Assembly (NCBI RefSeq): GCF_002161065.1
Contig: NZ_NFLV01000004.1
Coordinates: forward strand, 1 to 64,000
Source: Eubacterium sp. An11
Lineage (GTDB): Bacteria; Bacillota; Clostridia; Lachnospirales; Lachnospiraceae
Reading direction: 5' to 3'
Length of the DNA stretch: 64,000 bases
The notes under the pieces are model-generated. The model ran no database searches and had not been told where the DNA came from. It saw nothing but the letters and a program-made list of their open reading frames with translations. Positions 33,898 to 42,032 of this stretch are shown piece by piece; position 1 is the first letter of the stretch; every line of letters starts with the position of its first letter. The position numbers and the translations under genes are program-made.

Positions 33898-34794
33898 TTA
33901 TTTTTTTCTTCCGCTCAAATGCAGCAGGAGGTCACGAAGAAATGCATTGTCCCGATGCAGAGAGTCAAAGGCATCCAGGGCCTCTTTGGTATATTGTATC
34001 ACATCTTTTCCGGACTGCTCCAGTCCCTTCATGGATACGTAAGTATTCTTTTGATTCTTCTCGTCACTGCCCACCGGCTTGCCCAGCTCCTCCTGGGTGC
34101 TGGTCAGATCAAGGATATCGTCCTGAATCTGAAACGCCATGCCGGTCTTCCCTGCGATCTGCTCCACGATACCCACTTCCTCCGGGGAAGCGCCGGCAAG
34201 AACCGCCCCGATCATCATGGCGCACTCAATGAGCGCCGCTGTCTTGTTCTGATGGATGAAGAGCAGCTCCTCGAAAGGAATCTCCCTGTGCTCCGACTCC
34301 ACATCGGCGGTCTGGCCGCCGATCATACCGTAAATGCCCGGTTTGGCCGAAAGGATCTGAAACGCCCTTGCCGTCCGGATATCTTCCTCCGTGCCCTTAA
34401 AGGCCTTCGAAGCCGTCTCAAAGGCATAATTTAACAGAGCATCACCAGCGAGGATCGCCATAGCCTCCCCGTACACCACATGGGCAGTCTTTCTTCCCCG
34501 GCGGTAATCGTCATTGTCCAGGGCCGGCAGGTCATCGTGAATCAGGGAATAGGTGTGGATCATCTCAATGGCCGCCATGAATGGCTCAATGAGACTGCGG
34601 TCGCTGCCGCCGAACATCCGGTAAGTCTCATCCATGAGCATGGGACGAAGTCTCTTGCCTCCCGCCCGTATGGTGTAATTCATGGCGCTGATCACCGTCT
34701 TCTGATATCCGGTCTCCTCCGGCAGAAAAGAGTAAATCACCTCTTCCACTTCTTTTGTTCTTTTTTCAATCTTCTCTTTCAGGGATACTTCCAT
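33898..34794 (-). CDS. ispA: Farnesyl/geranylgeranyl diphosphate synthase
   Basis: A 298-residue all-helical prenyltransferase with the first Asp-rich motif in Ile-His-Asp-Asp-Leu-Pro-Ala-Leu-Asp (about 85) and the second in Phe-Gln-Ile-Gln-Asp-Asp-Ile-Leu-Asp (about 225). It condenses isopentenyl diphosphate units for quinone, undecaprenyl and related lipids. The start at 34794 is set by AGGAGGG 6 bases before the ATG; the gene overlaps xseB by 29 bases. Confidence 0.94.
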   Translation of the reverse strand: MEVSLKEKIEKRTKEVEEVIYSFLPEETGYQKTVISAMNYTIRAGGKRLRPMLMDETYRMFGGSDRSLIEPFMAAIEMIHTYSLIHDDLPALDNDDYRRGRKTAHVVYGEAMAILAGDALLNYAFETASKAFKGTEEDIRTARAFQILSAKPGIYGMIGGQTADVESEHREIPFEELLFIHQNKTAALIECAMMIGAVLAGASPEEVGIVEQIAGKTGMAFQIQDDILDLTSTQEELGKPVGSDEKNQKNTYVSMKGLEQSGKDVIQYTKEALDAFDSLHRDNAFLRDLLLHLSGRKK

Positions 34795-34987
34795 CTTTTC
34801 CCTCCTGTAACACAATAATTTCTTTCTCTGTTTTATCCAGGGTCTGATTACATTTTTCCAAAAGCTTCACACCCTTTTTATAATACTCCATGGAATCAGA
34901 GAGACTGAGCTTTGGGTCATCCAGCCTCTCCAGAATCTCATCCAGTTCCTCAAATGCCTTCTCAATGGAAAACTTTGTCCTTGCCAT
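34766..34987 (-). CDS. xseB: Exodeoxyribonuclease VII small subunit
   Basis: A 73-residue helical-hairpin protein with the XseB signature Phe-Glu-Glu-Leu-Asp-Glu-Ile-Leu-Glu-Arg-Leu-Asp and Leu-Ser-Leu-Ser-Asp-Ser-Met-Glu-Tyr-Tyr-Lys-Lys-Gly. It forms exonuclease VII with XseA, whose gene ends three bases upstream. It overlaps ispA downstream. Confidence 0.94.
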   Translation of the reverse strand: MARTKFSIEKAFEELDEILERLDDPKLSLSDSMEYYKKGVKLLEKCNQTLDKTEKEIIVLQEGKDGSIPERED

Positions 34988-34990
34988 GCT

Positions 34991-36262
34991 CTATTCCTCT
35001 TTCTGCTCTGTGGAAATGTCTGCTCCGCCCTGTCCGTCTTCCGTCCGAAACGAATCATCCCGCCTTTTTGTGACAGATACCGGCGACACTTCCGCCTCTC
35101 CGTCGGAAAAAATCAGCTGAAATGTCCGGTGGAACTCCAGCTGATCCACAGACGCCACCGGATGTCCCTCTTTGTCCTGGGCAAACACATATCCTCCGGT
35201 GAGTCTCGCCGTGGGCGACAGCCCGTGGAGCCGCTCCGCCTGAAGATGCATCCGGTGTCTTGCCTCCCTGATCCGTGTATCCATGCTCTGGTGAAGACGC
35301 TCACCCAGGCTCTGGCAGAGCATCTTTTGCCGCAGAAGCTTCGTGCCGGGATGGCGGGCGTCCAATAACCGCCGGGCATCCAGCAGCCTCTGCCGGTACT
35401 CCTGCATCCGGTACTGCATCCGGCCATCCAGCTCGTCCCCATAGCGGTCAAACTGCTGGATGATGGAATAGACATCCGGAATGGCCAGTTCGCAGGCCGC
35501 TGACGGTGTCGCCGCCCGGACATCCGCACAGTAATCGGCAATGGTCATGTCAACCTCGTGGCCGGTGCCGGAAATGACCGGCGTCTCCGCCTCATAGATA
35601 CTGTCGGCCACAATCCTTTCATTAAAGGCCCACAAATCTTCTATGGAGCCGCCGCCCCGTCCGATGATGATCAGATCCACGCCGCTTTTGTCAAAATACC
35701 GGATGCCCCGGGCAATGCTCTCTGCCGCGCCCTCTCCCTGTACTTTCGCCGGGAAAAGATACAGCTGCACGAAGGGATTCCTCCTGGCAGCGATGCTCTT
35801 GATATCCTCAATGGCCGCTCCGGTGAGAGCAGTCACGATACCGATGCTCTCCGGATACGGCGGCAGGGGCTTCTTTTTCTCAAAATCAAAATATCCCAGC
35901 TGCAAAAGCTCCTGTTTTAACTTCTCATAACGGATATAAAGCTCACCGGCTCCCGACAATTCAATCTCTTTGGCGTAAAGCTGATAGGCGCCGTCTCTCT
36001 CGAATACAGAGATATTCCCCTGCACAACGACCATCTGCCCGTTCTCCATCTGAAAATGCAGTCCTTTCGGCCGGTCTGTGGCAAACATCACACAGCGGAT
36101 GGTGCTGCGTTCATCTTTCAGGGTAAAATAAATATGCCCGGAAGAATGATATTTGCAGTTGGATATCTCCCCTTTTAAAAAAATCTTTCTCAGGGCGTAA
36201 TCACTGTCAAAAATCCGTCGGATATATGAATTTATCTGTGAAACGGTAAAAATCTGCTTCAT
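34991..36262 (-). CDS. xseA: Exodeoxyribonuclease VII large subunit
   Basis: A 423-residue protein with an N-terminal OB-fold (1-100; Gly-Glu-Ile-Ser-Asn-Cys-Lys-Tyr-His-Ser-Ser-Gly-His) and the catalytic core (Arg-Gly-Gly-Gly-Ser-Ile-Glu-Asp-Leu-Trp, Gly-His-Glu-Val-Asp), then a C-terminal coiled coil. It degrades single-stranded DNA from both ends with XseB. The ATG at 36262 (Met-Lys-Gln-Ile-Phe-Thr-Val) is the family's usual start; the frame also opens at 36301, but that codon lies inside a terminator-like hairpin. Confidence 0.94.
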   Translation of the reverse strand: MKQIFTVSQINSYIRRIFDSDYALRKIFLKGEISNCKYHSSGHIYFTLKDERSTIRCVMFATDRPKGLHFQMENGQMVVVQGNISVFERDGAYQLYAKEIELSGAGELYIRYEKLKQELLQLGYFDFEKKKPLPPYPESIGIVTALTGAAIEDIKSIAARRNPFVQLYLFPAKVQGEGAAESIARGIRYFDKSGVDLIIIGRGGGSIEDLWAFNERIVADSIYEAETPVISGTGHEVDMTIADYCADVRAATPSAACELAIPDVYSIIQQFDRYGDELDGRMQYRMQEYRQRLLDARRLLDARHPGTKLLRQKMLCQSLGERLHQSMDTRIREARHRMHLQAERLHGLSPTARLTGGYVFAQDKEGHPVASVDQLEFHRTFQLIFSDGEAEVSPVSVTKRRDDSFRTEDGQGGADISTEQKEE

Positions 36263-36276
36263 GTTCTGTCCTGTAC

Positions 36277-36322
36277 AAAAACAGGCGGCGCAAAACTCCA
36301 TATTCCGTTTTCACGCCGCCTG
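36277..36322 (-). terminator. Terminator or attenuator between nusB and xseA
   Basis: The stem CAGGCGGCG/CGCCGCCTG (36282-36290 with 36314-36322) has additional pairing in the loop (GTGAAAAC against GTTTTG) and is followed by GUUUUUG in the minus-strand RNA. It ends 15 bases before the xseA start. It may separate asp23-nusB from xseA-xseB-ispA or attenuate read-through. Confidence 0.65.
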
Positions 36323-36398
36323 AATGCTTCTATCTTTGTCAATTCAAAGTACCACTACCGCAGGCCGCGCCAGTCTGGTGTCCGGGCCGCGTCCCCGG

Positions 36399-36800
36399 CT
36401 ATGCCAGCTTAGCCAGCACTCCGTTGATAAATCTTGGTGCATCTTCGCTGCAGTAAATCTTTGCCAGCTCGAGCGCCTCGTTAATAGCCACTCCCTTCGG
36501 AATGTCGTCATCTTTTAACATCTCATATACCGCAAGCCGGAGGATTGCCAGCTCAGTCTTACCAAGCCGTTCCAGACGCCATCCGGTACATATCTTCATG
36601 ATCGTCTGATCAATCTCTTCCTGAACATCAAGAATCGCATCCACCTTATTGCGGATATAGGAACTGTCCGCCTCGCTGATCTCCGGCTTCTCTTCCAAAA
36701 ACATCTCCGTCTGTTCCTGCAGTTCTTCTCTGGTATTAAATTCTATGCGAAAAAGCAAGAGAAAAATGTTCTTTCTCAGCTCTCTTCTGCTCATTTTCAT
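36399..36800 (-). CDS. nusB: Transcription antitermination factor NusB
   Basis: A 133-residue helical RNA-binding protein with the NusB features Arg-Arg-Glu-Leu-Arg-Lys near the start and Pro-Lys-Gly-Val-Ala-Ile-Asn-Glu-Ala-Leu-Glu-Leu-Ala-Lys near residue 100, ending Phe-Ile-Asn-Gly-Val-Leu. It joins the rRNA antitermination complex with NusE/S10. The start at 36800 is chosen for GGAGG 8 bases upstream. Confidence 0.93.
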   Translation of the reverse strand: MKMSRRELRKNIFLLLFRIEFNTREELQEQTEMFLEEKPEISEADSSYIRNKVDAILDVQEEIDQTIMKICTGWRLERLGKTELAILRLAVYEMLKDDDIPKGVAINEALELAKIYCSEDAPRFINGVLAKLA

Positions 36801-36902
36801 GTAGGAACCTCCATCTATCTTCCTGTGTATCTGATTTCTTACTGCCAAACCGGCAGAACAGTAATACGGCCGCCTGTCTTATTCCGGGGCGGCCTGCTGC
36901 GC

Positions 36903-37283
36903 TTATTCGTCTTCCGTCTGAATACCGGCAATGCGGATATTCACTTCGCCTACGGTAAGACCGGTCATGGTCTCAATGGCACCTTTCACCTTTTCCTGCA
37001 CTTCTCTGGACGTCTTCGGAATGCTGACGCCATATTTGAGAATCAGGTTAAGCACCACATCCACCTTCTCGCCGTCAATGCTCACCTTCACGCCCTTGGA
37101 AAGATTCTTCATGCCAAGCTTGCTGACAATCTCATTGGTAATATTGCCGGACATCTTCTGCACGCCCTCCACTTCTGTGGCTGCCAGCCCCGCAATCACC
37201 GCAATGACCTCGTCGGCAATCTGCACCTGTCCCACATCCTCTATCTCATAAACGGAATGACTCACTTTATTCTCTTTGTCCAT
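36903..37283 (-). CDS. Asp23/Gls24 (Amaf-1) family envelope stress protein
   Basis: A 126-residue protein with the Asp23 core (Ala-Gly-Leu-Ala-Ala-Thr-Glu-Val-Glu-Gly-Val near 37 and Val-Asn-Ile-Arg-Ile-Ala-Gly-Ile near the end). Members associate with the membrane and are linked to cell-envelope homeostasis; the gene precedes nusB in most Clostridia. Its start at 37283 has GGAGG 7 bases upstream. A GC-rich stem-loop lies between it and nusB (36868-36894) but lacks a U-run. Confidence 0.88.
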   Translation of the reverse strand: MDKENKVSHSVYEIEDVGQVQIADEVIAVIAGLAATEVEGVQKMSGNITNEIVSKLGMKNLSKGVKVSIDGEKVDVVLNLILKYGVSIPKTSREVQEKVKGAIETMTGLTVGEVNIRIAGIQTEDE

Positions 37284-37448
37284 GGGAAACCTCCTTCTGC
37301 CATACCTGTCTTTATGCATCTGCCTCTGTTCCTGCTGTCAATTCTTCCTATAGTATAAACAAATGACATAAATTTATTTCCTATATTATAACAGACATCC
37401 CATCTTTTGCAACTTCTTTTTCCTCTGGGGAAACGGGATGACTTACCT

Positions 37449-37994
37449 TTACATATATCCCAGTTCTTTCAACTGCTTCTTCAGCTGCTCCCTGGCCCGT
37501 TTTGCAATCTGTCTGACATTTTCCGGTTTTAAATGTAAGGTTTCCGCGATATCTCTGCCTTTCATTTTATTATAATACTGCAGGAGAACCACCTGCTTAT
37601 AGGGATACTCCATCTGCTCGATCAGATTTTTGACCACCTCGGTCATCTCTTTGCCGATGAACTCCGCCTCGATATTCTCTTCCGAAACATTCCAGGTATT
37701 TTCTCCCTCCATGTTGTGGAGCATGGTTTTCTTCTGCCTGCGAAGCACGTCAATACAGCGATGGCGCAGAATCGTGACAAGATAATTCCAGTTCTTCATG
37801 GGTTCCCGATCCATGACCTTGTCCATATTATCGATCAACGTCAAAAAAGTCTCATGAACCATATCCTCGGAAGCAGCGTGGTCTTTCATCATCTCAAAAG
37901 CCGCTCTGTAAAGAGGCTGTGAATACATTTCATACAATGTGACAAATTTGTCTTTCTCCTGCTGTGTATTTAATAATTGTAAATAATTTATCAT
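37449..37994 (-). CDS. ECF-type RNA polymerase sigma factor
   Basis: A 181-residue sigma-70 family protein with region 2 (about 20-90; Ala-Ser-Glu-Asp-Met-Val-His-Glu-Thr-Phe and Arg-His-Arg-Cys-Ile-Asp-Val-Leu-Arg-Arg) and region 4 (about 125-175; Gly-Arg-Asp-Ile-Ala-Glu-Thr-Leu with Val-Arg-Gln-Ile-Ala-Lys-Arg-Ala-Arg). There is no region 1 or 3. GGAG precedes the ATG. Its upstream region carries the same promoter-like sequence as the DUF4367 gene at 40859-41659, which suggests autoregulation and a shared regulon. Such sigma genes are usually next to their DUF4367 partner; here two leucine-rich repeat genes lie between. Confidence 0.88.
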   Translation of the reverse strand: MINYLQLLNTQQEKDKFVTLYEMYSQPLYRAAFEMMKDHAASEDMVHETFLTLIDNMDKVMDREPMKNWNYLVTILRHRCIDVLRRQKKTMLHNMEGENTWNVSEENIEAEFIGKEMTEVVKNLIEQMEYPYKQVVLLQYYNKMKGRDIAETLHLKPENVRQIAKRAREQLKKQLKELGYM

Positions 37995-38024
37995 AAGAGC
38001 TCCTTCATATATTTCCCCTCATAA

Positions 38025-38062
38025 TATATAAACGACCGAAGAAACCATTTGTGACAAAAAAA
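38025..38062 (-). promoter_or_regulatory. ECF-like promoter upstream of the sigma gene
   Basis: The minus strand reads TTTTTTTGTCACAAA, 13 bases, then CGTTTATATAT. Exactly the same arrangement with the same spacing is found at 41761-41800. The CGTTTA element resembles ECF -10 boxes. It ends about 30 bases before the sigma start codon. Confidence 0.65.
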
Positions 38063-38121
38063 TCCAAAAAAAATTTAGAAAAATTGAGAATCAAACTTCC
38101 CGGCAAAATCATTTTCAGCTG

Positions 38122-38151
38122 AAAAGGGCGGGCACGCCGCCGCATGCCCGC
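38122..38151 (-). terminator. Terminator after the first leucine-rich repeat gene
   Basis: A GCGGGCA/TGCCCGC stem with extra G-C pairing in the loop, followed by CCUUUUC in minus-strand RNA, 67 bases after the stop at 38219. Confidence 0.65.
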
Positions 38152-38218
38152 AATGTTACTTATCTATTTCCTTTTACTCGATTCATCAAACTATTCCCGC
38201 CATAATGAGAGCGAATGA

Positions 38219-39364
38219 TTATTTTGCGTAGGTCACCGTGACATCCGGGTCGCATTGAAGAGCAGATGGCTTACGGATTTTCGTGTTGGAGAGATTCAAC
38301 TTCGTTAAATCGGTATTTTTACAACGAAGCTTCCGCAAATTTACATTATTTTTCACATTTAACTTTTTCAGTTTGGTATTATTCACATGGAGGCTCTTTA
38401 ATTTTCTGCAGCCCTTCACGTTTAACTTCTCAAGTTTCGGATTGCTGTGACAGTCTACTTTTGTGAGATTTGTATTCTTACTTAAATCCAAAGAAACCAG
38501 CTCTGTTCGGTAGCACCACAGGAATGTCAGTTTCTTATTTTTGCTTAAATCCAGGGAAGAAGTGTTAGTCCCCCAGCCAAGCCGAAGTTCTTTTAACTGT
38601 GTATTTGTCTTTAAATCCAGTGATTTCAACGAGCGGCCGGAAACTTTTAATTTTTCCAGATTTTTAGCGCCCTTTAATTTTAATTTGGATAAACGATCAC
38701 CGCTGACAGAAACCGTTTCCAGGTTGGTACAGTTCTTCAGATTGAGTGTCTGTAAGACTTCTCTGTCATCAATAACAGAAACATCTGCCAGTTTTTTATA
38801 ACCAGACAAATTCAATTTTTTTACATTGGTCCAATTCAATAAGAGACTGCGTAAATTTGTGCATCCTTTCAGGTTAAGGGTGTCTATACAATCTTCACGC
38901 CGGCCTTCGATCGCTACATCTTTTAAATTGGTGCAATCCTGCAGGTTTACCGTTTTCAGATACGGATTCCGGCTATCTATAGTTACTTTGCTTAACTTTT
39001 TGAATCCGCTGAGGTCTATCTCGGAAGCGGTATCAGTCTCGTAGATATTTACGTCATCATAATCAGTAGTAGCGTAATCTGCCCGGTAATAAAATTCTTT
39101 CATGTCTGTAAAATATTCGATTCCCTTAAAAGAATCGATATTATACTGAGAGAAAAAATTTATTTGGGTTACTTTGGAAGCTTCCTTTTTGGAAAGATAT
39201 CCGTCTTTGTTGGTATCTGCTTTCTCCGCGTATTCTTTTACCGCTCTCGCAAAATTGGTATCATTGATAGCTACTTTGGACGCTGCCTCGGCGGAAATCC
39301 CTGCGCCCAGCAGAAATGTACCGGCCAGTGCCGTGACAATGAATGTTTTTAAATGTTTTCTCAT
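38219..39364 (-). CDS. Secreted leucine-rich repeat protein with EF-hand loop (paralogue 1)
   Basis: 381 residues. Signal peptide 1-28 (Met-Arg-Lys-His-Leu-Lys-Thr-Phe..., ending Ala-Glu-Ala), then a helical segment holding one calcium loop Asp-Thr-Asn-Lys-Asp-Gly-Tyr-Leu-Ser-Lys-Lys-Glu (about 45-56). From residue about 90 to the end run some 13-14 leucine-rich repeats of about 20-22 residues with Leu-x-x-Cys/Asn-x-x-Leu patterns. No wall anchor. It shares signal peptide, EF-hand and layout with the neighbour at 39545-40765, so they are tandem duplicates. Likely a surface or extracellular binding protein. The ATG at 39364 has AGGAGG 8 bases upstream; the frame opens earlier without a site. 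Confidence 0.75.
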   Translation of the reverse strand: MRKHLKTFIVTALAGTFLLGAGISAEAASKVAINDTNFARAVKEYAEKADTNKDGYLSKKEASKVTQINFFSQYNIDSFKGIEYFTDMKEFYYRADYATTDYDDVNIYETDTASEIDLSGFKKLSKVTIDSRNPYLKTVNLQDCTNLKDVAIEGRREDCIDTLNLKGCTNLRSLLLNWTNVKKLNLSGYKKLADVSVIDDREVLQTLNLKNCTNLETVSVSGDRLSKLKLKGAKNLEKLKVSGRSLKSLDLKTNTQLKELRLGWGTNTSSLDLSKNKKLTFLWCYRTELVSLDLSKNTNLTKVDCHSNPKLEKLNVKGCRKLKSLHVNNTKLKKLNVKNNVNLRKLRCKNTDLTKLNLSNTKIRKPSALQCDPDVTVTYAK

Positions 39365-39462
39365 AGTGTTTCCTCCTTGTTGTGTAAGTATATAGATAGC
39401 TATTTTCTCTGGCAAGTTTTTTTAAAAATCATAATTAATCATGACATCACCTCATTCATTAC

Positions 39463-39502
39463 AAACTTGACACCATTGTGTCATATGATATCAAGTTTGT
39501 AC
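39463..39502 (-). terminator. Hairpin after the second leucine-rich repeat gene
   Basis: The 10-bp arms ACAAACTTGA/TCAAGTTTGT are perfect and the loop can form a further TGACAC/GTGTCA stem. There is no U-run, so termination is likely but not certain. It lies 43 bases beyond the stop at 39545. Confidence 0.45.
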
Positions 39503-39544
39503 ATATTTTAATTGAGGATTCTGTTTTATAATAAAAAAGGGCAT

Positions 39545-40765
39545 TTATTCCGCGTAGGTAACTGTCACATCCGGATCGCATTTTAATGCCGATGGTTTAC
39601 TGATGCGAGTATTGGAGAGGTCCAATTTCTGGATATTTGTATCCCTGCATTTCAACATCTCTAATTTGTGATTCTTCCTCAGATTTAATTTTTTTAATCC
39701 GGTATTATCACAGTGAAGGTATCGTAAATTGACATTTTTCTTTACATTCAGTTTTGTCAGACTAGTGAGATAGCAACTAAGTGTTTCTAATTTAGGACAG
39801 TTGCTCACATCTATTTCTTCCAATTTTTCGTTAGCATGACAATCCAGTTTCCTTAAATTTTTATTCCTTACTTTTAATGAAGTAATGTTTGAATCATATA
39901 ATCTTAATTTTTTCAGATTCAAATTGTTTTCTAAATCCAAATCAGAAACATAGATTCCGTAGCCAAGATGTAACTCTTTTAGTCCTGTATTTGTATTGAA
40001 ATCCAGAGAGTCAAACGAACATGCTCCTGCCAAACTAAAATATTCCAGTTTTTTTGCTCCTTTTAATTTTAAATGACGGAGACTGCTGCTAATTATATCA
40101 ACTGTACGCAGGTTGGTGCAGCCTTTGACATTTAATGTTTTTAGTTTATCGTTGTCATCATCTATGGATAATTCTGTAAGCTTATTAAGATTAGAAAGGT
40201 TCAGTTTTTTTACATCAGTCATATATAAAGTAAGCGTACGCAGATTTTTGCAGCCTTTCAGATTCAGATCATCCACACATCCCTTGATATTCCCATGAAT
40301 ATCCACTTCCTCCAGATTCGGACAATTCTTCAGATTGACTTTTCTCAGATAAGCATTTCTGCTGTCAATATTGACCTTCTTCAATTTCTTGAATCCACTG
40401 AGATTTATTTTCGGTGCTGTAGAAGTTTCATGGATGACGATATCATCATAATCTGTATCAGAAGAATCAGCCCGGTAGTAAAAATCCTCGATTTCTGTGA
40501 AATATTTGATACCTTTAAAGGAATCAATATTACGGCCAGCGTTGAAAAAACGAACTTCTATTATCTTTTCCGCTTCTTTTTTTGAAAGATATCCGTTCTT
40601 GTTAGTATCTGCTTTTTTAGCATACTTCTTTACTGCCCAGGCAAAATTAGTATCATTGATGGCTACACCAGATGGCTTTGATACCGCCTCGGCGGAAATC
40701 CCTGCGCCCAGCAGAAATGTACAGGCCAGTGCCGTGACAATGAATGTTTTAAAATGTTTTCTCAT
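39545..40765 (-). CDS. Secreted leucine-rich repeat protein with EF-hand loop (paralogue 2)
   Basis: 406 residues, the longer paralogue. Signal peptide nearly identical to paralogue 1, then an EF-hand-type loop in which the second acid is replaced (Asp-Thr-Asn-Lys-Asn-Gly-Tyr-Leu-Ser-Lys-Lys-Glu, about 50-61), then about 14-15 leucine-rich repeats to the C-terminus. Both proteins end with the same kind of motif (Lys-Pro-Ser-Ala-Leu-x-Cys-Asp-Pro-Asp-Val-Thr). The two differ mainly in the repeats, so the binding surface has diverged while the export and calcium parts have not. Both lie between a DUF4367 gene and an ECF sigma gene and may belong to that regulon, but neither has the shared promoter motif directly upstream. 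Confidence 0.75.
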   Translation of the reverse strand: MRKHFKTFIVTALACTFLLGAGISAEAVSKPSGVAINDTNFAWAVKKYAKKADTNKNGYLSKKEAEKIIEVRFFNAGRNIDSFKGIKYFTEIEDFYYRADSSDTDYDDIVIHETSTAPKINLSGFKKLKKVNIDSRNAYLRKVNLKNCPNLEEVDIHGNIKGCVDDLNLKGCKNLRTLTLYMTDVKKLNLSNLNKLTELSIDDDNDKLKTLNVKGCTNLRTVDIISSSLRHLKLKGAKKLEYFSLAGACSFDSLDFNTNTGLKELHLGYGIYVSDLDLENNLNLKKLRLYDSNITSLKVRNKNLRKLDCHANEKLEEIDVSNCPKLETLSCYLTSLTKLNVKKNVNLRYLHCDNTGLKKLNLRKNHKLEMLKCRDTNIQKLDLSNTRISKPSALKCDPDVTVTYAE

Positions 40766-40858
40766 AGTATCTCCTCCCTGTTGTGTAAATAGTATTTGTT
40801 TCTTTATGTGCCGATTTTTTGAACGGCATAAATGCGCCGGTTCTCATGCACCGACATT

Positions 40859-41659
40859 TTAGTATTCCTGTTCCAATATCCCGGACATATCTATGTATTC
40901 CAATATCACCTCCTCCGGCTGGTCCGACATAAATCTAAACAAATATCCTTTCTTTTCATAAAAAATTGTATTTCTTCTGCCGTCGGAAATAGAGTAGGCT
41001 TCTAATTCATCTGTTAATTGAATTTGATGTTTATAGCCTTCTTTTTCATCATAAGTGATGGATGTCGTATACAATGATGCATCAGTTTGCATATAATCAA
41101 TAAAATTGCCTCCGATATTTTCATAAGAAATAGTATAATAGCCAAATTCCGCATTTTCTTCCTCATACACCACCCGATATCCTTCCGGCACTTCCTTCCA
41201 TTTATAAGGACGAAAATCTTCATTAGCAGCATCCTCGCCTTCCTGTCCGGTGGTGCTCTCCGGGGCCGCTTCGATGGTCACATTATCAGAGAAAAACTGA
41301 AGACTCAGACGGCGCAGTCCATTTCTGATATCATCGCTGGCCAGGGCAACGGCAGACATCCCCACCATGAGCAGCGCGGCGACGGCAATGTATCTGCGAT
41401 ACGACCACAAAGAAGAACGGCCTGTCCATCTTTGATTCAACTGTTCCAGGAAGGACTTGTCTTCATGGAAAGCGTCGCTCTTGTTATGTACAGTAAATGC
41501 GTCGGCCGATGCAAAGAGCCGGTTCATTTTTATCTGATATTCCGGGCGGAAGGTATGCGGGAATTCTAATGCTTTTTCATTTTGTCGCTGAAAATCTTCT
41601 TCCACTACCCTGCGAGCGGCTTCTTCCAGGATGGCATCATTTAATCTTCTTTTCTTCAT
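40859..41659 (-). CDS. DUF4367-type membrane protein, likely anti-sigma partner
   Basis: A 266-residue protein with a cytoplasmic N-terminus rich in charged helices (1-95), one transmembrane helix (about 92-108, Ile-Ala-Val-Ala-Ala-Leu-Leu-Met-Val-Gly-Met) and an extracellular DUF4367-like domain (about 150-266, with Pro-Tyr-Lys-Trp-Lys-Glu-Val-Pro-Glu-Gly-Tyr). This is the architecture of proteins encoded with ECF sigma factors in Clostridia and thought to sense envelope state and hold the sigma factor. It shares an ECF-like promoter with the sigma gene at 37449-37994, although two genes separate them. Confidence 0.72.
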   Translation of the reverse strand: MKKRRLNDAILEEAARRVVEEDFQRQNEKALEFPHTFRPEYQIKMNRLFASADAFTVHNKSDAFHEDKSFLEQLNQRWTGRSSLWSYRRYIAVAALLMVGMSAVALASDDIRNGLRRLSLQFFSDNVTIEAAPESTTGQEGEDAANEDFRPYKWKEVPEGYRVVYEEENAEFGYYTISYENIGGNFIDYMQTDASLYTTSITYDEKEGYKHQIQLTDELEAYSISDGRRNTIFYEKKGYLFRFMSDQPEEVILEYIDMSGILEQEY

Positions 41660-41760
41660 GGTTCCGGTATACCTCCCTTCTGTTGTATCTTTTTCGCTAT
41701 CTCTCTGACAAATGCGAATTGCCTGTCACAGAAATGATGTAACATTTTTTATCCTTTATA

Positions 41761-41800
41761 TATATATAAACGGTTGAGGTTGCATTTTGTGACAAAAAAA
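41761..41800 (-). promoter_or_regulatory. ECF-like promoter upstream of the DUF4367 gene
   Basis: TTTTTTTGTCACAAA, 13 bases, CGTTTATATAT on the minus strand, matching the copy at 38025-38062 in both boxes and spacing. It is about 100 bases before the start codon at 41659. Confidence 0.65.
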
Positions 41801-41881
41801 TTGAAAAAATATTTTTTTAATTTCATGATATATTTATACGTTACTTCTATATAAAATAATGTCCTCTCTTCGGCAACAGAC

Positions 41882-41942
41882 AAAATGGAGCCGTTGCTCC
41901 ATAGATACCATCCATGAAACAACAGCTCCACATATCATAATG
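41882..41942. repeat. Left copy of an imperfect repeat flanking the antitoxin gene
   Basis: About 60 bp related (roughly 70 percent by eye) to 42407-42465. Read on the minus strand, it can pair GGAGCTGTTG with CAACGGCTCC or form the shorter GGAGC-AACG-GCTCC hairpin followed by UUUU. The rest of the gap 41943-42032 shows nothing. Confidence 0.45.
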
Positions 41943-42032
41943 TTCTTACAAAAAGCAATATATCTTTCATTCGTTTTCTTTTATAATCTTCAAAAATTAC
42001 TCTTCGTAATGCCCTCTCCCACAAAAGCCGCA

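Noticed and set aside
36868-36894. GC-rich stem-loop between asp23 and nusB as a terminator
   Set aside because: No U-run follows in the direction of transcription and the two genes are usually co-transcribed.
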